The notes: generated by a model not told the origin, from the sequence alone. Shown: positions 48,700 through 60,677, numbered from the stretch's first letter. The stretch: DNA of 64,000 nucleotides from Phycomyces nitens (GCA_022702545.1 JAHRBC010000004.1:3038001-3102000); one strand, 5' to 3'. Program-made: numbers and translations.

Positions 48700-49718
48700 A
48701 AAGCTCGTTCTGCGTTTGTCAAAGATGAAGATTTTGTTCTGCCTTTGAAATGAAAGCCTGGTGAAGATCGTTTGAGCAAATTGTTGTCAAGCCATCCAAA
48801 GATTATAGATCTGGCTGTTCATTCTCTGATTGGTAATCTATATTATTACTCGTATAAAGATATGATATGTGTTTAACATAAAAATTGCTTATATGTAGAG
48901 GCTAGTATTCCAGCCGACATCTATACTGGTTTTTCTCCTTTGAATTGTCAAATCCACCAATTAATATTGCCAAACCGGCCAATTCAAAGGAAAAAAGCAG
49001 TACTGTATCTAAAACCGAATGGCCGGATGGTAGTAGATCGGACATTGTCTACGCCCCGCGAGCCAAACCAACTCCATTATTGCCGCCAATCTTGATCGAA
49101 ATGCAATACCATATTTATCAAGTATTCGTCCAACGCGTACTCACGCTACAATGTTCTGCCCATTGCTCTACTTGTGGCAACCAAATCCCTTGCCGCTTCT
49201 TTTGAAAAGAAGCTTAGCACTACTCCAAGCGGATTTCTACATGAAGCAAGCAGTGTTTTTTGGGCGAAGCAATTTGTGCTACTGAGTCCCAATTCCATCC
49301 CCGATCAATTCAATGAAGAAACGATAGATCCCATGGCTGCCCTCGGTTCTTCTTGACATGGCACCTACCTTGCCAAGTACCGGAGTTCCATATATCAAAT
49401 AAGACATTACTGATGGTGTATTCTATTACAAAGGAGATCTTGACTGAAAATGATCAAAAAAAGATCAAGAAATCAGGCACTCTCTACAAGCCAAACCAGG
49501 CAAAGAGGCTTCTAAAGGAGACACTTTAAGAAGCTGAAAGTCAAGGGGGAAGCAGCAGCAAGAATACCAAAGAATATGCTCAACAAAGTATTCTTTCCAT
49601 TGAGCAAGTAGAAAAAGATTTGGAGGAGATGAAAGATGCCACGGCACTGAACAGGTATACTCCTGAAGATGCTACGTTTATCGAGAGCTCGAGTACGCCT
49701 GGAAAGAATAAGGACTAG
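48700..49718 (+). pseudogene. PD-(D/E)XK nuclease-like gene, broken copy
   Basis: Pieces in successive frames line up with the intact gene at 51.0-51.7 kb. The N-terminal piece reads DEDFVLPLK…DRLSKLLSSHPKIIDLAV, then EWPDGSRSDIVYAPR, the IEMQ motif in PILIEMQYHIYQVFVQRV, and after a frameshift near 49,150 LPIALLVATKSLAASFEKKL and a C-terminal helical part with IEQVEKDLEEMKDATALN. An in-frame stop near 48,754 and at least two frameshifts break it. The D…E-x-Q arrangement is that of the PD-(D/E)XK (Rpn/PDDEXK_2-like) nuclease fold, often linked to mobile DNA. Confidence 0.6.
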
Positions 49719-49779
49719 AAAAAGATATTCAATCAAGGCAAAATAAAAGGACTATTCTGCTCATACACCTCCTCCAATA

Positions 49780-50420
49780 ATCTAAAGTCCTCATATTATC
49801 ACTGTGGTCTACGCACCACAGCTAGGTGAAATACAGACTTCACAACCGATATCTGGTTACTACTTGCTAATAACCCTGGCAAGTTAACATCTCAGGAGCA
49901 GTTACACACCAGACACACGTACTAAAATAAGAGTGATATACCGGGGTTGGAAGTTGCCTTTAGATGACAGGAAGATATCACAAGAGTAGTTTTTGGAAGA
50001 ATAAAGATAATCTTTTATTTTCATGAAGCAAGTTGTATTTATACTATATTAAAGGGATCTTGCTACAAGTTCTCAGGTACTGGAAGCTTCCAACAAAGAG
50101 TATAGTATTCTCGAGAGAGAGATTGGATTTGCTAGATTATGATTCACATTCTAGAAACGACATGCTTATGACAGTACACTTTACACTTCAACAGCGATAA
50201 CCGACCATTACACAATAGACGTTACATTAAAAAGGAATTAGAATAATAAGTATATAAACCACCATAATATTCTTTCTTTAATAAATAACACTCTCACAGT
50301 ATCTACTAGTTCCCTATAAACCCTAATTTACCTCAATAATATTCTTTCTTCAATAAATAACACTCTCACAGTATTCTTATTTTCCTTAAAAGATACTAAC
50401 AAACCATATGCCTCACAAAT
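49780..50420. other. Possible solo LTR-like block
   Basis: A moderately complex non-coding block with LTR-like features on the minus strand: a TATA-like tatagtataaatac near 50,040-50,055, then AATAAAAG and ttattcttcc. It ends in a stretch rich in direct and inverted mini-repeats (accacag/ctgtggt near 49,801-49,820). No second copy, primer-binding site or target duplication could be shown, so this is tentative. Confidence 0.2.
50264..50374. repeat. 39-bp direct repeat pair, 72-bp period
   Basis: The stretch starting ataatattctttctt and ending actctcacagtat occurs at 50,264-50,302 and 50,336-50,374 with one difference. It resembles a duplicated regulatory or terminal segment in the putative LTR-like block. 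Confidence 0.85.
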
Positions 50421-51019
50421 GATCCGTGCATACATAAGACCATCCCTCGCCTAAGTCCCACTTCCTTTCAAGCTCACTTCTCCAGTGCATTGGTGTTGAT
50501 TTTGAGAGTCACATCTCTCTCTTAGGATTTATACTATCTGGTGGCAATTGATGCACAGTAAGATTCTTAGCAGACAGCAGCCATTCATTTATAAAAAAAA
50601 TGGATATATGTATGTCTCTCAATATGTTTTATTTGGTCATCTTGGAAATAACAAACAGATATTTTGAGTATGGTTTCGTAAACTCCAACTTGAAATTAAA
50701 TCGCAACCTGGTTCCTGGACACTCTTGCTTCCCTCAAGCTTGACCACCTTCCCTCTTCTCCACAATTGGTCAAAGTCTGCAATACCACAGTGTCCTCATA
50801 CATTGTTTTTTGATACTCTTTACGTGCTATATGAAAAACTCACCTTCAACATATATTTAACGACGTTTCGTTTGTGACCAACAGAGTTGCAGCTATCCCC
50901 TCTTTAGACGTCAAAAGACTTGTTATAATACTGGTAGGGATAGTGTCGATATTTTTATCCTCGTACTTTTTTATTACAATGTTCTGCGATTTCAGTCCCT
51001 TGATTGCCTTGACTACTTT
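50421..51019. other. Flank of the nuclease-like gene, no gene seen
   Basis: No supported coding sequence. It forms the 3' flank of the minus-strand PD-(D/E)XK-like gene. Confidence 0.4.
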
Positions 51020-51721
51020 CTATGTTGGGACATCTTTATCAAGCATATCTAATATTCTGTTGTGTTGATCTTCTTGGGTCTCCAGAACTTTGACCAAGAT
51101 ATCAGCAATGTGCTGATTTTCAACTCTGTTTTGGTACATCTTTAATGCCAAGGTGTAGAGATACTGCACTTTTGGATCATCAGCGCAGGTTGCCTCGTTT
51201 ATCGTCTTGGCTCGGCTGGTCATAAATAAGCCAAGAGCAATAGACAAATCCAGTGGTAGAATATTAGCGTACTCTACCACACGCGTTTGAAATAAGAAAA
51301 AGCAGTTGGAGGCCCAGCCTGTAGACGGGAACTCGTAGCAACCACAAAGCTTGCTCGTCTTCACGTTCTTTAAGACACAATATGACAATGTCTTGGTACA
51401 GATTATGAGAACAATATGGTCCAGCCTGTATCGTTCAAAGTCTTGGAGGCTGTATCCTATCACTCTCTTCATAAACAGGCTGTTGACCGTATGTTGAATT
51501 TCAATGATTATTGGAAAAAGTTCCAAAGTTGGCGACTTTGCCTCCAGGACAATATCTGAGCGTGTTCCGTTATCCCACTCGGAATCCCCAATTGCATAGT
51601 CACCCTGTACATTTGACAGAGTATCTGTAATGATACTTATAATTTTAGGATCTCTTATGATAAATTTTAACACCATGTCTGTTTCAGGACGCAGCGATTT
51701 TGGAAGGACAGAGAAATTCAT
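51020..51721 (-). CDS. PD-(D/E)XK nuclease-like protein, mobile-element associated
   Basis: An intronless frame of 233 residues starting at the ATG at 51,721. The core pattern is GDSEWDNGTRSDIVLEAK, then FPIIIEIQHTVNSLFMKRVI, GYSLQDFERYRL and IVLIICTKTLS. The Asp in SDIV and the E-x-Q in IEIQ sit where the D…(D/E)XK catalytic residues of the Rpn/PDDEXK_2 nuclease group are expected, with Gln in place of Lys. A helical C-terminus follows (VKVLETQEDQHNRILDMLDK). The broken copy 1.3 kb away in opposite orientation suggests a dispersed, multicopy family. The function is inferred only from the fold: DNA cleavage in transposition or recombination, or a domesticated role. Nuclease activity is unproven. 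Confidence 0.65.
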   Translation of the reverse strand: MNFSVLPKSLRPETDMVLKFIIRDPKIISIITDTLSNVQGDYAIGDSEWDNGTRSDIVLEAKSPTLELFPIIIEIQHTVNSLFMKRVIGYSLQDFERYRLDHIVLIICTKTLSYCVLKNVKTSKLCGCYEFPSTGWASNCFFLFQTRVVEYANILPLDLSIALGLFMTSRAKTINEATCADDPKVQYLYTLALKMYQNRVENQHIADILVKVLETQEDQHNRILDMLDKDVPT

Positions 51722-54700
51722 TATAGTTTTGTAAACAAAACCTGGACAAATCCCTCACGAATCTGACATTATGGAATACCGTTAAACTAACACAGCGTAA
51801 ACCAAGGCACGGACTATATGAATTAGCAATAGTGTAAGGTACAAGTCAACACATAAAGCATGGATGTGTGTTTTATTTACTTTCTCTGCCGAACAGAAAC
51901 CAAAGCAAGAAAGAGCTGGTTGTCATGAACAGGATTCCGTGTTTGACACCGTTTATATAGAAGCAATCTTTTTAGCAATCCAATGTCAAGAATAAAATAG
52001 AATCGACTGTTGCTAGTCTTTTTTAGCTGTATTAAACTCTTGTTAGCGAGATTTATACAATATATATATATATCAAGAGCCTTTACTGATTCAAAATGTG
52101 TTCTTAAACGACTTTGGTCTGGTAGATTTATGAGTTTTGGGACTTTTTTCATTTCGCAGTATCTGCTACCAAACAATAAGACGATTTTAAAATAGTGATT
52201 CTAATGATGTACATTGTGATGCGTAAAGAGTGAAAATGTATTGACAACTAAAACATATCACAATGAGTAATGAGTAATGCGTAATCCTGTGACTTTCTTT
52301 GCTATGTCGATTTACTGTAACCGGCAAAATATGAACACACACAGCTTCAACACCCGAGTACAGGTTTTTCCACACACACACACACGATAGATATTGATCA
52401 TATACTAAAATCGCCACAGTAGCATGTAATTGATAATAACATATTAGTTGTAATAGTTGGATATATAAGCTCATAGAATGTATTGCACTTATACTGCTTG
52501 CAATATCTAATTACTTGGGTAAAAATAGTTTTTTCTGGAAAAAAAAAGGGAAAAGGGGGGGAGGGTTATGGCAAACTTTGTATCAAGATGGCAACCAATA
52601 AATGCTCTGAAAAATATGATGACAAAAGACACTTGACATTCCACTGCATGGATTCAGATGAAACATCAATTGAGAGTAGCTTTCAAATAACTACTCTATT
52701 TTTTGCCACAAACAAACGTCTATTGACATGAGTACCTGGACGTATAAGGTTTACTTGAACAAACTAGTGTATCCATTGCGTAAAATATTACACACACACA
52801 AACATTTTCAATAGGGCTTTTAGGTTGATTATAATGATAAAGAACAAGGAATTGACGCATCTTGTAACTTGACTGACATTAATATCATTTATGTTCTTGA
52901 ATATTTTCGCATGCCTCCTTTCATCCACAATAGTTCATTTGTGGTTATGCCCAATACTCAATAAGAGTCTAGATGCCTTACGTGAGTCCATAAAATGCGA
53001 GTACTCTGCAGATCTCTTTGTATATCTCCAAGCAGTTGATTTACATACATTTGATAAAAAATCCCAAACTTTTTCTATCTTTTTCTAGATAAAGTTTTCT
53101 ATTTCTCAAGCATTCTATCAATCAAAAAGATGTTTAATCTAAAAGATCAGAATATAATATATATATGGGGGGTCATATAAGAAGCGCAAATATAGAAACT
53201 ACTAGAGTTTAAAGGACAAACATTCTCCAGAAGATTTCAAATATAGTTGAGATACCACTGTTTAGTATACAGACAATTGTCAAACGCATCAAGACTTTTT
53301 TTTATTGTCCTTTTGCTAGAAAACAACTTGAGACCAAAAGAAAACTAGAAGAATGAGTAGATAAACATCTGGAGATAGTCATTCGATAGAATCCCTTTGC
53401 GTTTTATAATAATCTCAAATTGTCATTAAATATTATGGAAATTAATAGATACAGAAATATATATATATATATATAAAAAGACCATATCTTGTTTGCGTAG
53501 AACGTTTAAATTGGTCTGCTAACAGGTGGATAAATACAATTTAATCAAATTAATCGCGTCTCTGTCTTGTGAAATGATAATGCCAAGAGAGTTCTTTAAT
53601 TTTTTGGAAGAGGTACAAGTAAAGGCACCCCATCTCGAAAGCAGAGTGAGGTAGAGGGTTTGGATCTTTGGCAATTATGGAACTAGGCTCTATAAACCAA
53701 ACTAAATATTTTGATATCTTGAAAAAACATTTCATCCATGGTCCAAAACCAATACAAAAAGTGAAAAAGAAAGACTTTCTGACTATCCTTTATTATGCGC
53801 ATTGTCAAGGACAGCATTAATAATAGCTGTCAAAATCAAATTCCGACCAATCAGCTTTTTTTAAATAAATAAAAAAAAGTATGGCCGCCATGGGTTTTGT
53901 GGATTTGGCACGAAGATGAAATCATCAAGTATTCTAACCTACGTAGATTACGTATTATACGAATAGAGATCCAAAAATCCGACCACTTGAGATCATACTC
54001 TGGATTCTTGTAAAATCACAATTACATCCTATACCCAAGTTCTTGTGATTGATGTCATTTTTCAAGTGTAAAAGCAAAACAATACACAGATCAAGTAGAC
54101 AGAAATATTATGCTTGTGTTTATAATATTCTTATAGGCATTATATATATATACGTCAAATACAATATATTGACATAATTACCTTGAGACTTGGGCACAAG
54201 AAAAAATTGTTGACCGAGTTTTATGTGATGAATGATAATAAAGCTGTGCAAAGTGAATGGCCAGTATATCATTCATAGTTTTTAAATTTCAAAAATACTC
54301 TAGACTCCCTAACTGCTGTGCCTTGTAACGTGGCGTTGGCTATTTCTAGACTCTGGTACCTATAGCTTTGAATTGTATTGTAGCTTATCATAGTTATCAA
54401 CTAAATATGATTCCTTGATTTGCTGTTTTTTTTATACTGCCTTGAATTGTATGTCCAGAATAATTTAGAAGATTATATTTCTCCTTTTTCTATTACAGGT
54501 GGTTGTACTTTAATATGCAGCCCTTTTAAATCGAGATATCTGTCATTTACCATTGACAGGCCATGTCAGGCCAGGCCAAGAATTTGATAAACACAAAAGC
54601 TAGAAGTTTTTTATTATTATTATTATTTTGAACAGGCAATGTAATACCCCCTCTCTCGAGAAATATTAAAAGCAACTGCCTTTGGATTATTGGTCCTTTC

Positions 54701-55858
54701 TTATCATTGTTCTGGACTTGATGTTGGTTACCTAGTGATATAATGTAATTGCAAATGATTTTTGTAATTGAAACCTAGGTCTCTAGTAGACCACGTACAT
54801 GCAAAGTTCAAGTGGAATACTAGACACTATAGCTATTACCGTACAGACTTTTAAAAATGTCTATGCGAACCAAATATTTTATTTTAGAAGCAAATTATTC
54901 TTTATTCCAGCACTGCACATACAAAAAGGTGCTTTGTATAAGCACTTTAATGTGAGTGAGAGTATATAGATTTGATAAAATAAATAAATAAAAAGTATGC
55001 AACAATTCTTTGAATATTATTTTTTCTATTCACATCTTATTGGGATCTCAGAATCAAGTGAGTTTCCCCTAATTTCTCCTTATTTTTATTTCACCTTGGA
55101 AACCAAGGACGATCAAGACGATTAGATTATCAATTTAGAAAATATTTCCAGTAATGATTTTTTTTGTTATTGAAAAAATATCGATAGAAACACAATCGGA
55201 TGTGTAGATTCTGACCGGATATGATATGCCTGTGGCCATTAATGCCTAAAATATCTGGATTGGAAGATATCGGGTTTTCTTGGCATCATATACTTTTTAT
55301 CTGGAAATTAAAAATGCAGTGCTGTTCTGCAGAATGTAGACAATCAGATTCTGTCAGCTCTTTTATATTTATATATTTATATATATATATATATATAAAG
55401 CATATGCACGGCCAGATCTAGAAACCAACGTAATAGTAACCTGCACATGCCATCTTGCCTTGGATCCAGAGTCTAGGAAACAAGAGATCTTGCAAGTGTA
55501 ATCGATACACTCTATTTTGTATCCCACTTTGGATTTAATGCGATGATTTTTTTATATGTATTTTGTTTAAAAAAAAACAGCGTGATTAATATATATGTGT
55601 AATTGTTGGGATTTACTGTTTCTACTCATCCACATCATGGAAATGATTATATTTATTGTTTTGGATTATGGTATGATACTTTGAAGAATTTATATGGGCG
55701 AATGATACAAGTATATAGATATATACACTAATGGAATGAATGGATTTCCATGGCTAGTATTTAAAGGGTATATAAGGGAGTTGCTGCTTGGGCCAGCCAA
55801 GAAGCAAGGGAATTATTGGTGTTTGGTGTTTGGTTTTAGGATTTTAGGATCTTGGGAT
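51722..55858. other. 4.1-kb gene-poor region with one Tc1 relic
   Basis: AT-rich, with a CA run near 52,370-52,384, a G tract near 52,555-52,565, TA runs at about 53,458-53,474 and 55,376-55,397, and the Tc1 relic listed separately. Frames such as 51,877-52,176 (minus) and 52,483-52,731 (plus) have no family or splice support. Confidence 0.4.
53320..53760 (+). mobile_element. Tc1/mariner relic of the palindrome family
   Basis: The DNA aligns by eye with 21,835-22,330 of the right arm. Shared stretches include ccaaaagaaaactag, ttataataatctcaaattgt (with catt variants), ttggtctg, gatatcttg and atccatgg. The order and spacing are kept, but this copy carries several deletions and many substitutions. 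The sharing shows the arm element is a dispersed family, not unique sequence. No coding capacity remains. Confidence 0.7.
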
Positions 55859-56485
55859 TTAGCAGAGAGTGGCAAGGGTGGAAAGAGGGAGACGCATCTG
55901 GGAGACTTGGATGGCGTATGTTAATGGTGCTGGTGCCAAGAGAAGCTTCTTGTCGCTGTTTTCTGGAGTAGGAAGACGAGTGATGGATGCCTGGACATGG
56001 CATAATTTGCCTTGGATGTCAACATCCTGGGTGCTGCCTTGGGTCATGCCCTTTTGAATAGAGATAACAAAGGGTTCGCAGAGGTCGTAGTCTGTTGAGG
56101 ATGGGATGCGTTTGAGAAGAGAGCAATGAATCTGACGTCGGTGGTCGAACATGGTATTGATGTGTACAGGGTCCATCGGAACGGAGTAGGAGACAGTCTT
56201 TGTCTTTGGGTCGAATTGGGAGGGCGCTGCGATTGTCTGTCCAAGATGAATCTGGAGAGGAATAAGTAAAGAGGCTTTAAAGAGGTATTTTTATATACAT
56301 ACCATGAGACCCCACTGGTTGGCTGTAGATCCGGATGACATCCGGCGTTCGATTTCCTCGAGACAAAAGTCCTGAATAAGCTTAGAGGTGCGTTCGATGC
56401 GCACAAGATCCTTCAGGGGAAGGTGGGTCATGACAATGCTGATGATTTCGTGGGGAAGGATGTTGAAGTTGAATTGAGCGCCCAT
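55859..56485 (-). CDS. F-box protein, short
   Basis: Two exons, 56485-56303 and 56251-55859, with a 51-bp GT-AG intron; 191 residues. The first exon carries an F-box at about residues 7-45 (ILPHEIISIVMTHLPLKDLV, then RIERTSKLIQDFC). F-boxes bind Skp1 and recruit substrates to SCF ubiquitin ligases. The second exon (about residues 62-191) has no repeat such as LRR or WD40. It looks like a compact beta-rich domain (SYSVPMDPVHINTMFDHRRQ; CEPFVISIQKG; KLCHVQASITRLP) that may bind the substrate. The family beyond the F-box is not recognised. The ATG at 56,485 is the first in the exon; a longer in-frame extension upstream has low-complexity Tyr/Phe runs and is rejected. Confidence 0.75.
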
Positions 56486-59262
56486 GTTAAAGAAGAAGTA
56501 GAAGTAATAGTAGAAGAAGAGGAAAGTATGATGAGGTGGGGAAGTGTAAAGACATAGGGTATATATACCCAAGGAGAGCCAAATCAGCGCATTGAATATC
56601 CGCACCATGCCTTTCCATTTTAAGCTGGAGAGATATTTGTGTTATCGATAGAGCTTTAGCTTTCAAAGATCCCAATCATGCCAGCTTTTACAATGACCGG
56701 AAACGCATGTTGTTCTGGCAGATACGATCTATACAATCCTCTTTGTTGCCTTGGTTACATTACAAGATATAATTATAATAATTATAATTAAAATTAAAAT
56801 AATAACAATAATAATAATTATTATTTTATATATACATATGAGGCGGAGGAAGAGGAGAGGAGGGGGGGGGGGGAGTGGGAGGGGGGAGCAGGCCATGTCT
56901 GACGTAGCCAATCGACCATCGATAAAAAAGAAAAAAAAACTTTTTTTGCAGGGCCTTGACAATAAAGCACGTTGAGGAGTTCCCCCCGTCGCCGGGTCCT
57001 GGACAAAAAGGTGCCTGATTGGCTTCATCTTTGCTGATCTTCAATACATATGAACAGATGCCAGCTTTTAAGTTTATTTAGCAACCGCCATTACTCTGAT
57101 GGACTGTGATAAGTCTGGTTTTCAATATTCAAGCAGTGATTTTGTCGCGGGGCACTCAATAAATATAAAGACGCTTTATACGTCAATTTGTAAATAAAGC
57201 ATGCTAAGCTATTCTGCACGCTTGCAGAAAATGAGCCTGAATAAATAATATAGATAAATAAATCATTAAGCTATATACAGCCCTTTCTGAATCTTGTTAC
57301 AATCGTATAATACGTGCTATCACCCTTTGACTGACCACCGGAACCATCCGGAGTGCCTTTCCATACCTATTCTAGTGCCTTTATGATCCTCTACATTATA
57401 GATATATATATATATGATATTAAAATTCCCGGCCAACACTTGTTATTTGGTTCTAATCTTGCAGAATCTAATATGTGTATATGATTATTCAACGAGTTAT
57501 CTATACCACACAAACCCCCCAAAAATCTTTTTTTTTAAATACCAGTCGATTACCAGGCAACCAGGCAACTAGGCAACCAGAATGCCAGAGACTACATTTT
57601 ACAGTCAATCTAAACACACGAGTTGTCCTTCTATTAAGGATATAAAAACCACTTTTTTTTTTTGAAATCATTGGAGATCGCCACTGGCCATATAGCATTT
57701 ATACTAATCTCCACATGGACCATGTCTAGATTAATATATTCTTGCTTGTAAAATATAGTCTCAAGAAGTATTATTGTCCATAACAAAATCATGATACAGT
57801 GAATCCGTTGCCCTGCCAACCACGTTGCCATGTAGAATGGCTATTGGTATTAAAACAAATTATATTACTTTTCCAAGCACCCTTTTTAAGTACCAATGTT
57901 TAATAGAGTCGGCTGGCTCTTAAAGACAGGGCTGGTATTTAGACCTTTTATCGCTTGGAATCTGGGGAGATGGCTGAAAAGATGGCTGGTTGGTTTGGCG
58001 GCCACTTGTACGATCCACTCGGCTGGCTCAAGGTTGGAACTATATAACGTTGATTATATAAACCCAGCAATTAAAACACATGTGATATCTGGATATCTCT
58101 ATTCATCTGCTCTAATTTGCCCACTATATTTACCAACAAGATACTTGAATCTCTTAGCGAGGTATCGATGGCCTAATTTGCGGACATTATCACATTTCTT
58201 CCCCACCATATTTACTATAATCAAAAAAGAAAAAAGAAAAGTGCGCTATATGATGCCGATCTCACAGACAAACCTGGGGTATCTGTAATTCTAATTCCTC
58301 GACAAATTATATTCTATCTTGGATTAAACCAACACGGTAGTGTGTGGCTTCATTTATCAATATTATTGATAATAACAGTTCTATCTGACAGTACAGTTCC
58401 AAATAAAGTAACCACTACATCATTAAAAACAATTTGTCTCCAAATGCCCTTTGCAATATATACAGCCTCTAGAGATTAGCTCCATTCACATCTCTTGTGC
58501 CCTTAAAATGCCATTCGATCATTCCAAACTGTCTGGCCTAGTCCTCTTTTCCGTACACCCCTGATGTCACGTCTTATTTACTTTGCCTCTACTACTCTTT
58601 ATCTTGGCTGGTTTCTTTTCGTGTGATACTCAGGTCTGTGTGTTGTCTGACTACCAAAGCCAATTTCCACAAGAATCTTAAAAATCTGACCATTTATATA
58701 AACACTGCCATCCAACCGGCGTCCAAATTAGGCTGAAGAGAGGTCTGCAGGCGATACACAGCTATCTTTAAAAGATCAGCCAAATCCACTGATACGATAT
58801 ATATATATATATATACTTGACCAGGACATGTATCGAAAGACTTGATGATCAGCACACCTATTGCCACCAAATATCAAGCTGTCTTGAGCCCTAGAATATG
58901 TCACTAGATCTCTTGTTGCTCATCTATATGCATAAAGCTATGACGTCCATCTACATGATCCATGTAATCGATACCGTTACTGAACTACCTATTTGAGGGT
59001 CGCATGTCCAACCCAAACACACACACATACATGAACATTATAGTGTTACTCTAGTGCATGTATACACTTTGAGTTTTACAACTTAAATCAAGAGAGCTTC
59101 TTGGTCAACCAAGCTAGTTTGCATTTAGGCCCGAAACTCTTGGTTTCCCATGTCATTCAAATACGCCACCTTTACCAGACACTGTGCTGACCATGATAAT
59201 CCAGTACCTTTTTATTGTGTGTTTTTTTTTTCAAGAACCAAATTTTATGCTCAAGATAAAAA
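56486..59262. other. 2.8-kb intergenic region
   Basis: Contains the F-box promoter, an ATT/ATA-rich block (56,765-56,825), a long purine tract with a G run (about 56,840-56,890), a short caggcaac repeat (57,553-57,582) and TA runs at 57,402-57,415 and 58,796-58,815. The plus-strand 130-codon frame at 57,896-58,288 has no coding signature that I trust. No gene is called. Confidence 0.45.
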
Positions 59263-59680
59263 TTATGAGCAGGTGTAGGGCATAGCCTTGCGCAACATCT
59301 TCTTTTGGGTGTTGGTGGCAAGAACCATTCTACTAAGACGGTTGACACGTTCGGCAGTAAAAGAAGAGTTCAAATGGCCAAGACCCACCTGCCAGCGCTT
59401 GTAGTTGCCAGTTCCAGTAGGCATAAATCTACACAGATATTTAAAAGGGTTCATAAGCCACACCCCCCTTTTTTTCCATGTGGCTTCAAACGCTACCTCT
59501 TCTTGGCACCTGAATGAGTCTTGAGTTTGTAGGCCATGTGTCTGGCAGACTGGCCAAGAGGAGACAAGGTCTGGATGAGCTGGCTAGTGGATGAAGCTAG
59601 GATTCCACAACACAATTTAGACCGAGTGTCTTGTATACTTGCTGACAATCACAAGAACCCTTACTCAATGCACGGAACAT
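59263..59680 (-). CDS. MRPL35: Mitochondrial large-subunit ribosomal protein bL35m
   Basis: Three exons: 59680-59665 (only 16 nt), 59596-59497 and 59428-59263. Both introns are 68 bp, phases match and the product is 93 residues. The short N-terminus (MFRALTSSTSQLIQTL) looks like a mitochondrial presequence. The bL35 core follows: YKLKTHSGAKKRFMPTGTGN, then YKRWQVGLGHLNSS, and the basic end RMVLATNTQKKMLRKAMPY. These match the bacterial L35 pattern K.KTH.GA.KRF..TG.G…R…H…K…R…. It acts in the mitoribosome near the peptidyl-transferase region. The 16-nt first exon is unusual but gives the only start that joins in frame. It is divergent from the coiled-coil gene to its right. Confidence 0.93.
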
Positions 59681-60045
59681 GATCGTATAATGTAATTTCT
59701 CACCAATCCAACAAGAAGGCCAAACGGTAGGCAGGGCCCATGGCAAGAAAGCCACGAGCAGTCACGCTTTGAATTTTGGCATAGCTCAGCCATGCATATA
59801 AGTTGAGAATGTTGAAAAATATCGATAATCTTTTGCACAAACAATGAGTTTGATGAATGAGAGGTGAGCCTCATTGCATCAATGCTCTTTATCATTTTGT
59901 ACTCTATTGCAAACAGTCATTAATCAATTAGTACAATGGGTGTGTATGGGTGTATGGGTGTGTGGCTATAGTGATTTACGTGTAAATCCCATAGAACAGC
60001 AGCAGGAACAGCTGGGAACTCTCAAGAGTCTTCGGTAAGCGTCAC
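59681..60045. promoter_or_regulatory. Shared divergent promoter region (bL35m / coiled-coil gene)
   Basis: 365 bp between two divergently transcribed genes. It holds a repeated tgggtgtgta/tgggtgtgtgg motif at 59,938-59,963. The right part may contain an undetected first exon of the coiled-coil gene. Promoter function is inferred from layout only. Confidence 0.4.
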
Positions 60046-60677
60046 ATGAATCAAGTGGATACAGCAGAGACTGATATTGGTCCAATAAAACCAAGCCAAA
60101 AGACACAGCTTCTGGTGGACTGCAAGGCTAGTTTGACCCAGCACACAGAGGCGTTGGATACCAAGCAAGGCTTGTTGGAAGAAGCTACTTCTGAGAGACA
60201 ACGTCTTCAGAAAGAAAAAAAGGTGTTGTTGGAGATGATCCACAGTGTACAGAGAGATATGGAGGCAGTAAGTAGAATGGTTATTGGCCATGTATATTAT
60301 ATATTGACATTCTATATAGGTGGCAGAAATTGAAAAGTCTCTTGGAAGAGAAAGGGACAATCTGAAGCAGACTGTTCAGCGGATCCGTGATCAGGAATAC
60401 GAACCTCTGCATGGTGAGTCCAAAGGAAATATGTGGCAGATATTGACGTTTAATTGCAGAGCAGGTGAATGAATTGAGGCTAAAGAATGGACTGCAACGA
60501 CTGCCGAGTGTAGAGCAGGAAATGGAAGCCCAGATGGCAAAGTAAGCTTTGTGCTTCAATTGGTGTGGGTCCTAAACAATACCCTCTAGGCATCTGGAAG
60601 ATCGTCGGGAGAAGTGGCAACAGACTCCTCCCGCAGAACCTTTGAACCGCAGTCGATTAGGTAGATGGCGTGTTTAG
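60046..60677 (+). CDS. Short coiled-coil protein, unknown
   Basis: Four exons: 60046-60267, 60320-60413, 60460-60541 and 60590-60677. Introns are GT-AG and phases match, giving 161 residues from the ATG at 60,046. Nearly the whole protein is predicted helical and rich in Glu, Gln, Lys and Arg (TSERQRLQKEKKVLLEMIHS; VAEIEKSLGRERDNLKQTVQ), a typical parallel coiled coil, with a basic end (RSRLGRWRV). Such small proteins occur in kinetochore, spindle-pole and SNARE-associated complexes, but no family signature decides here. The frame is open upstream to about 60,000, so an additional 5' exon is possible. Confidence 0.7.

Noticed and set aside
51877..52176. 99-codon minus-strand frame upstream of the nuclease-like gene
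   Set aside because: Considered as a 5' exon, but no phase-compatible splice to the gene at 51,721 and no homology pattern.
57896..58288. 130-codon plus-strand frame
   Set aside because: No coding bias or recognisable domain, and basic/AT-derived residues cluster at the end. Not supported as a gene.
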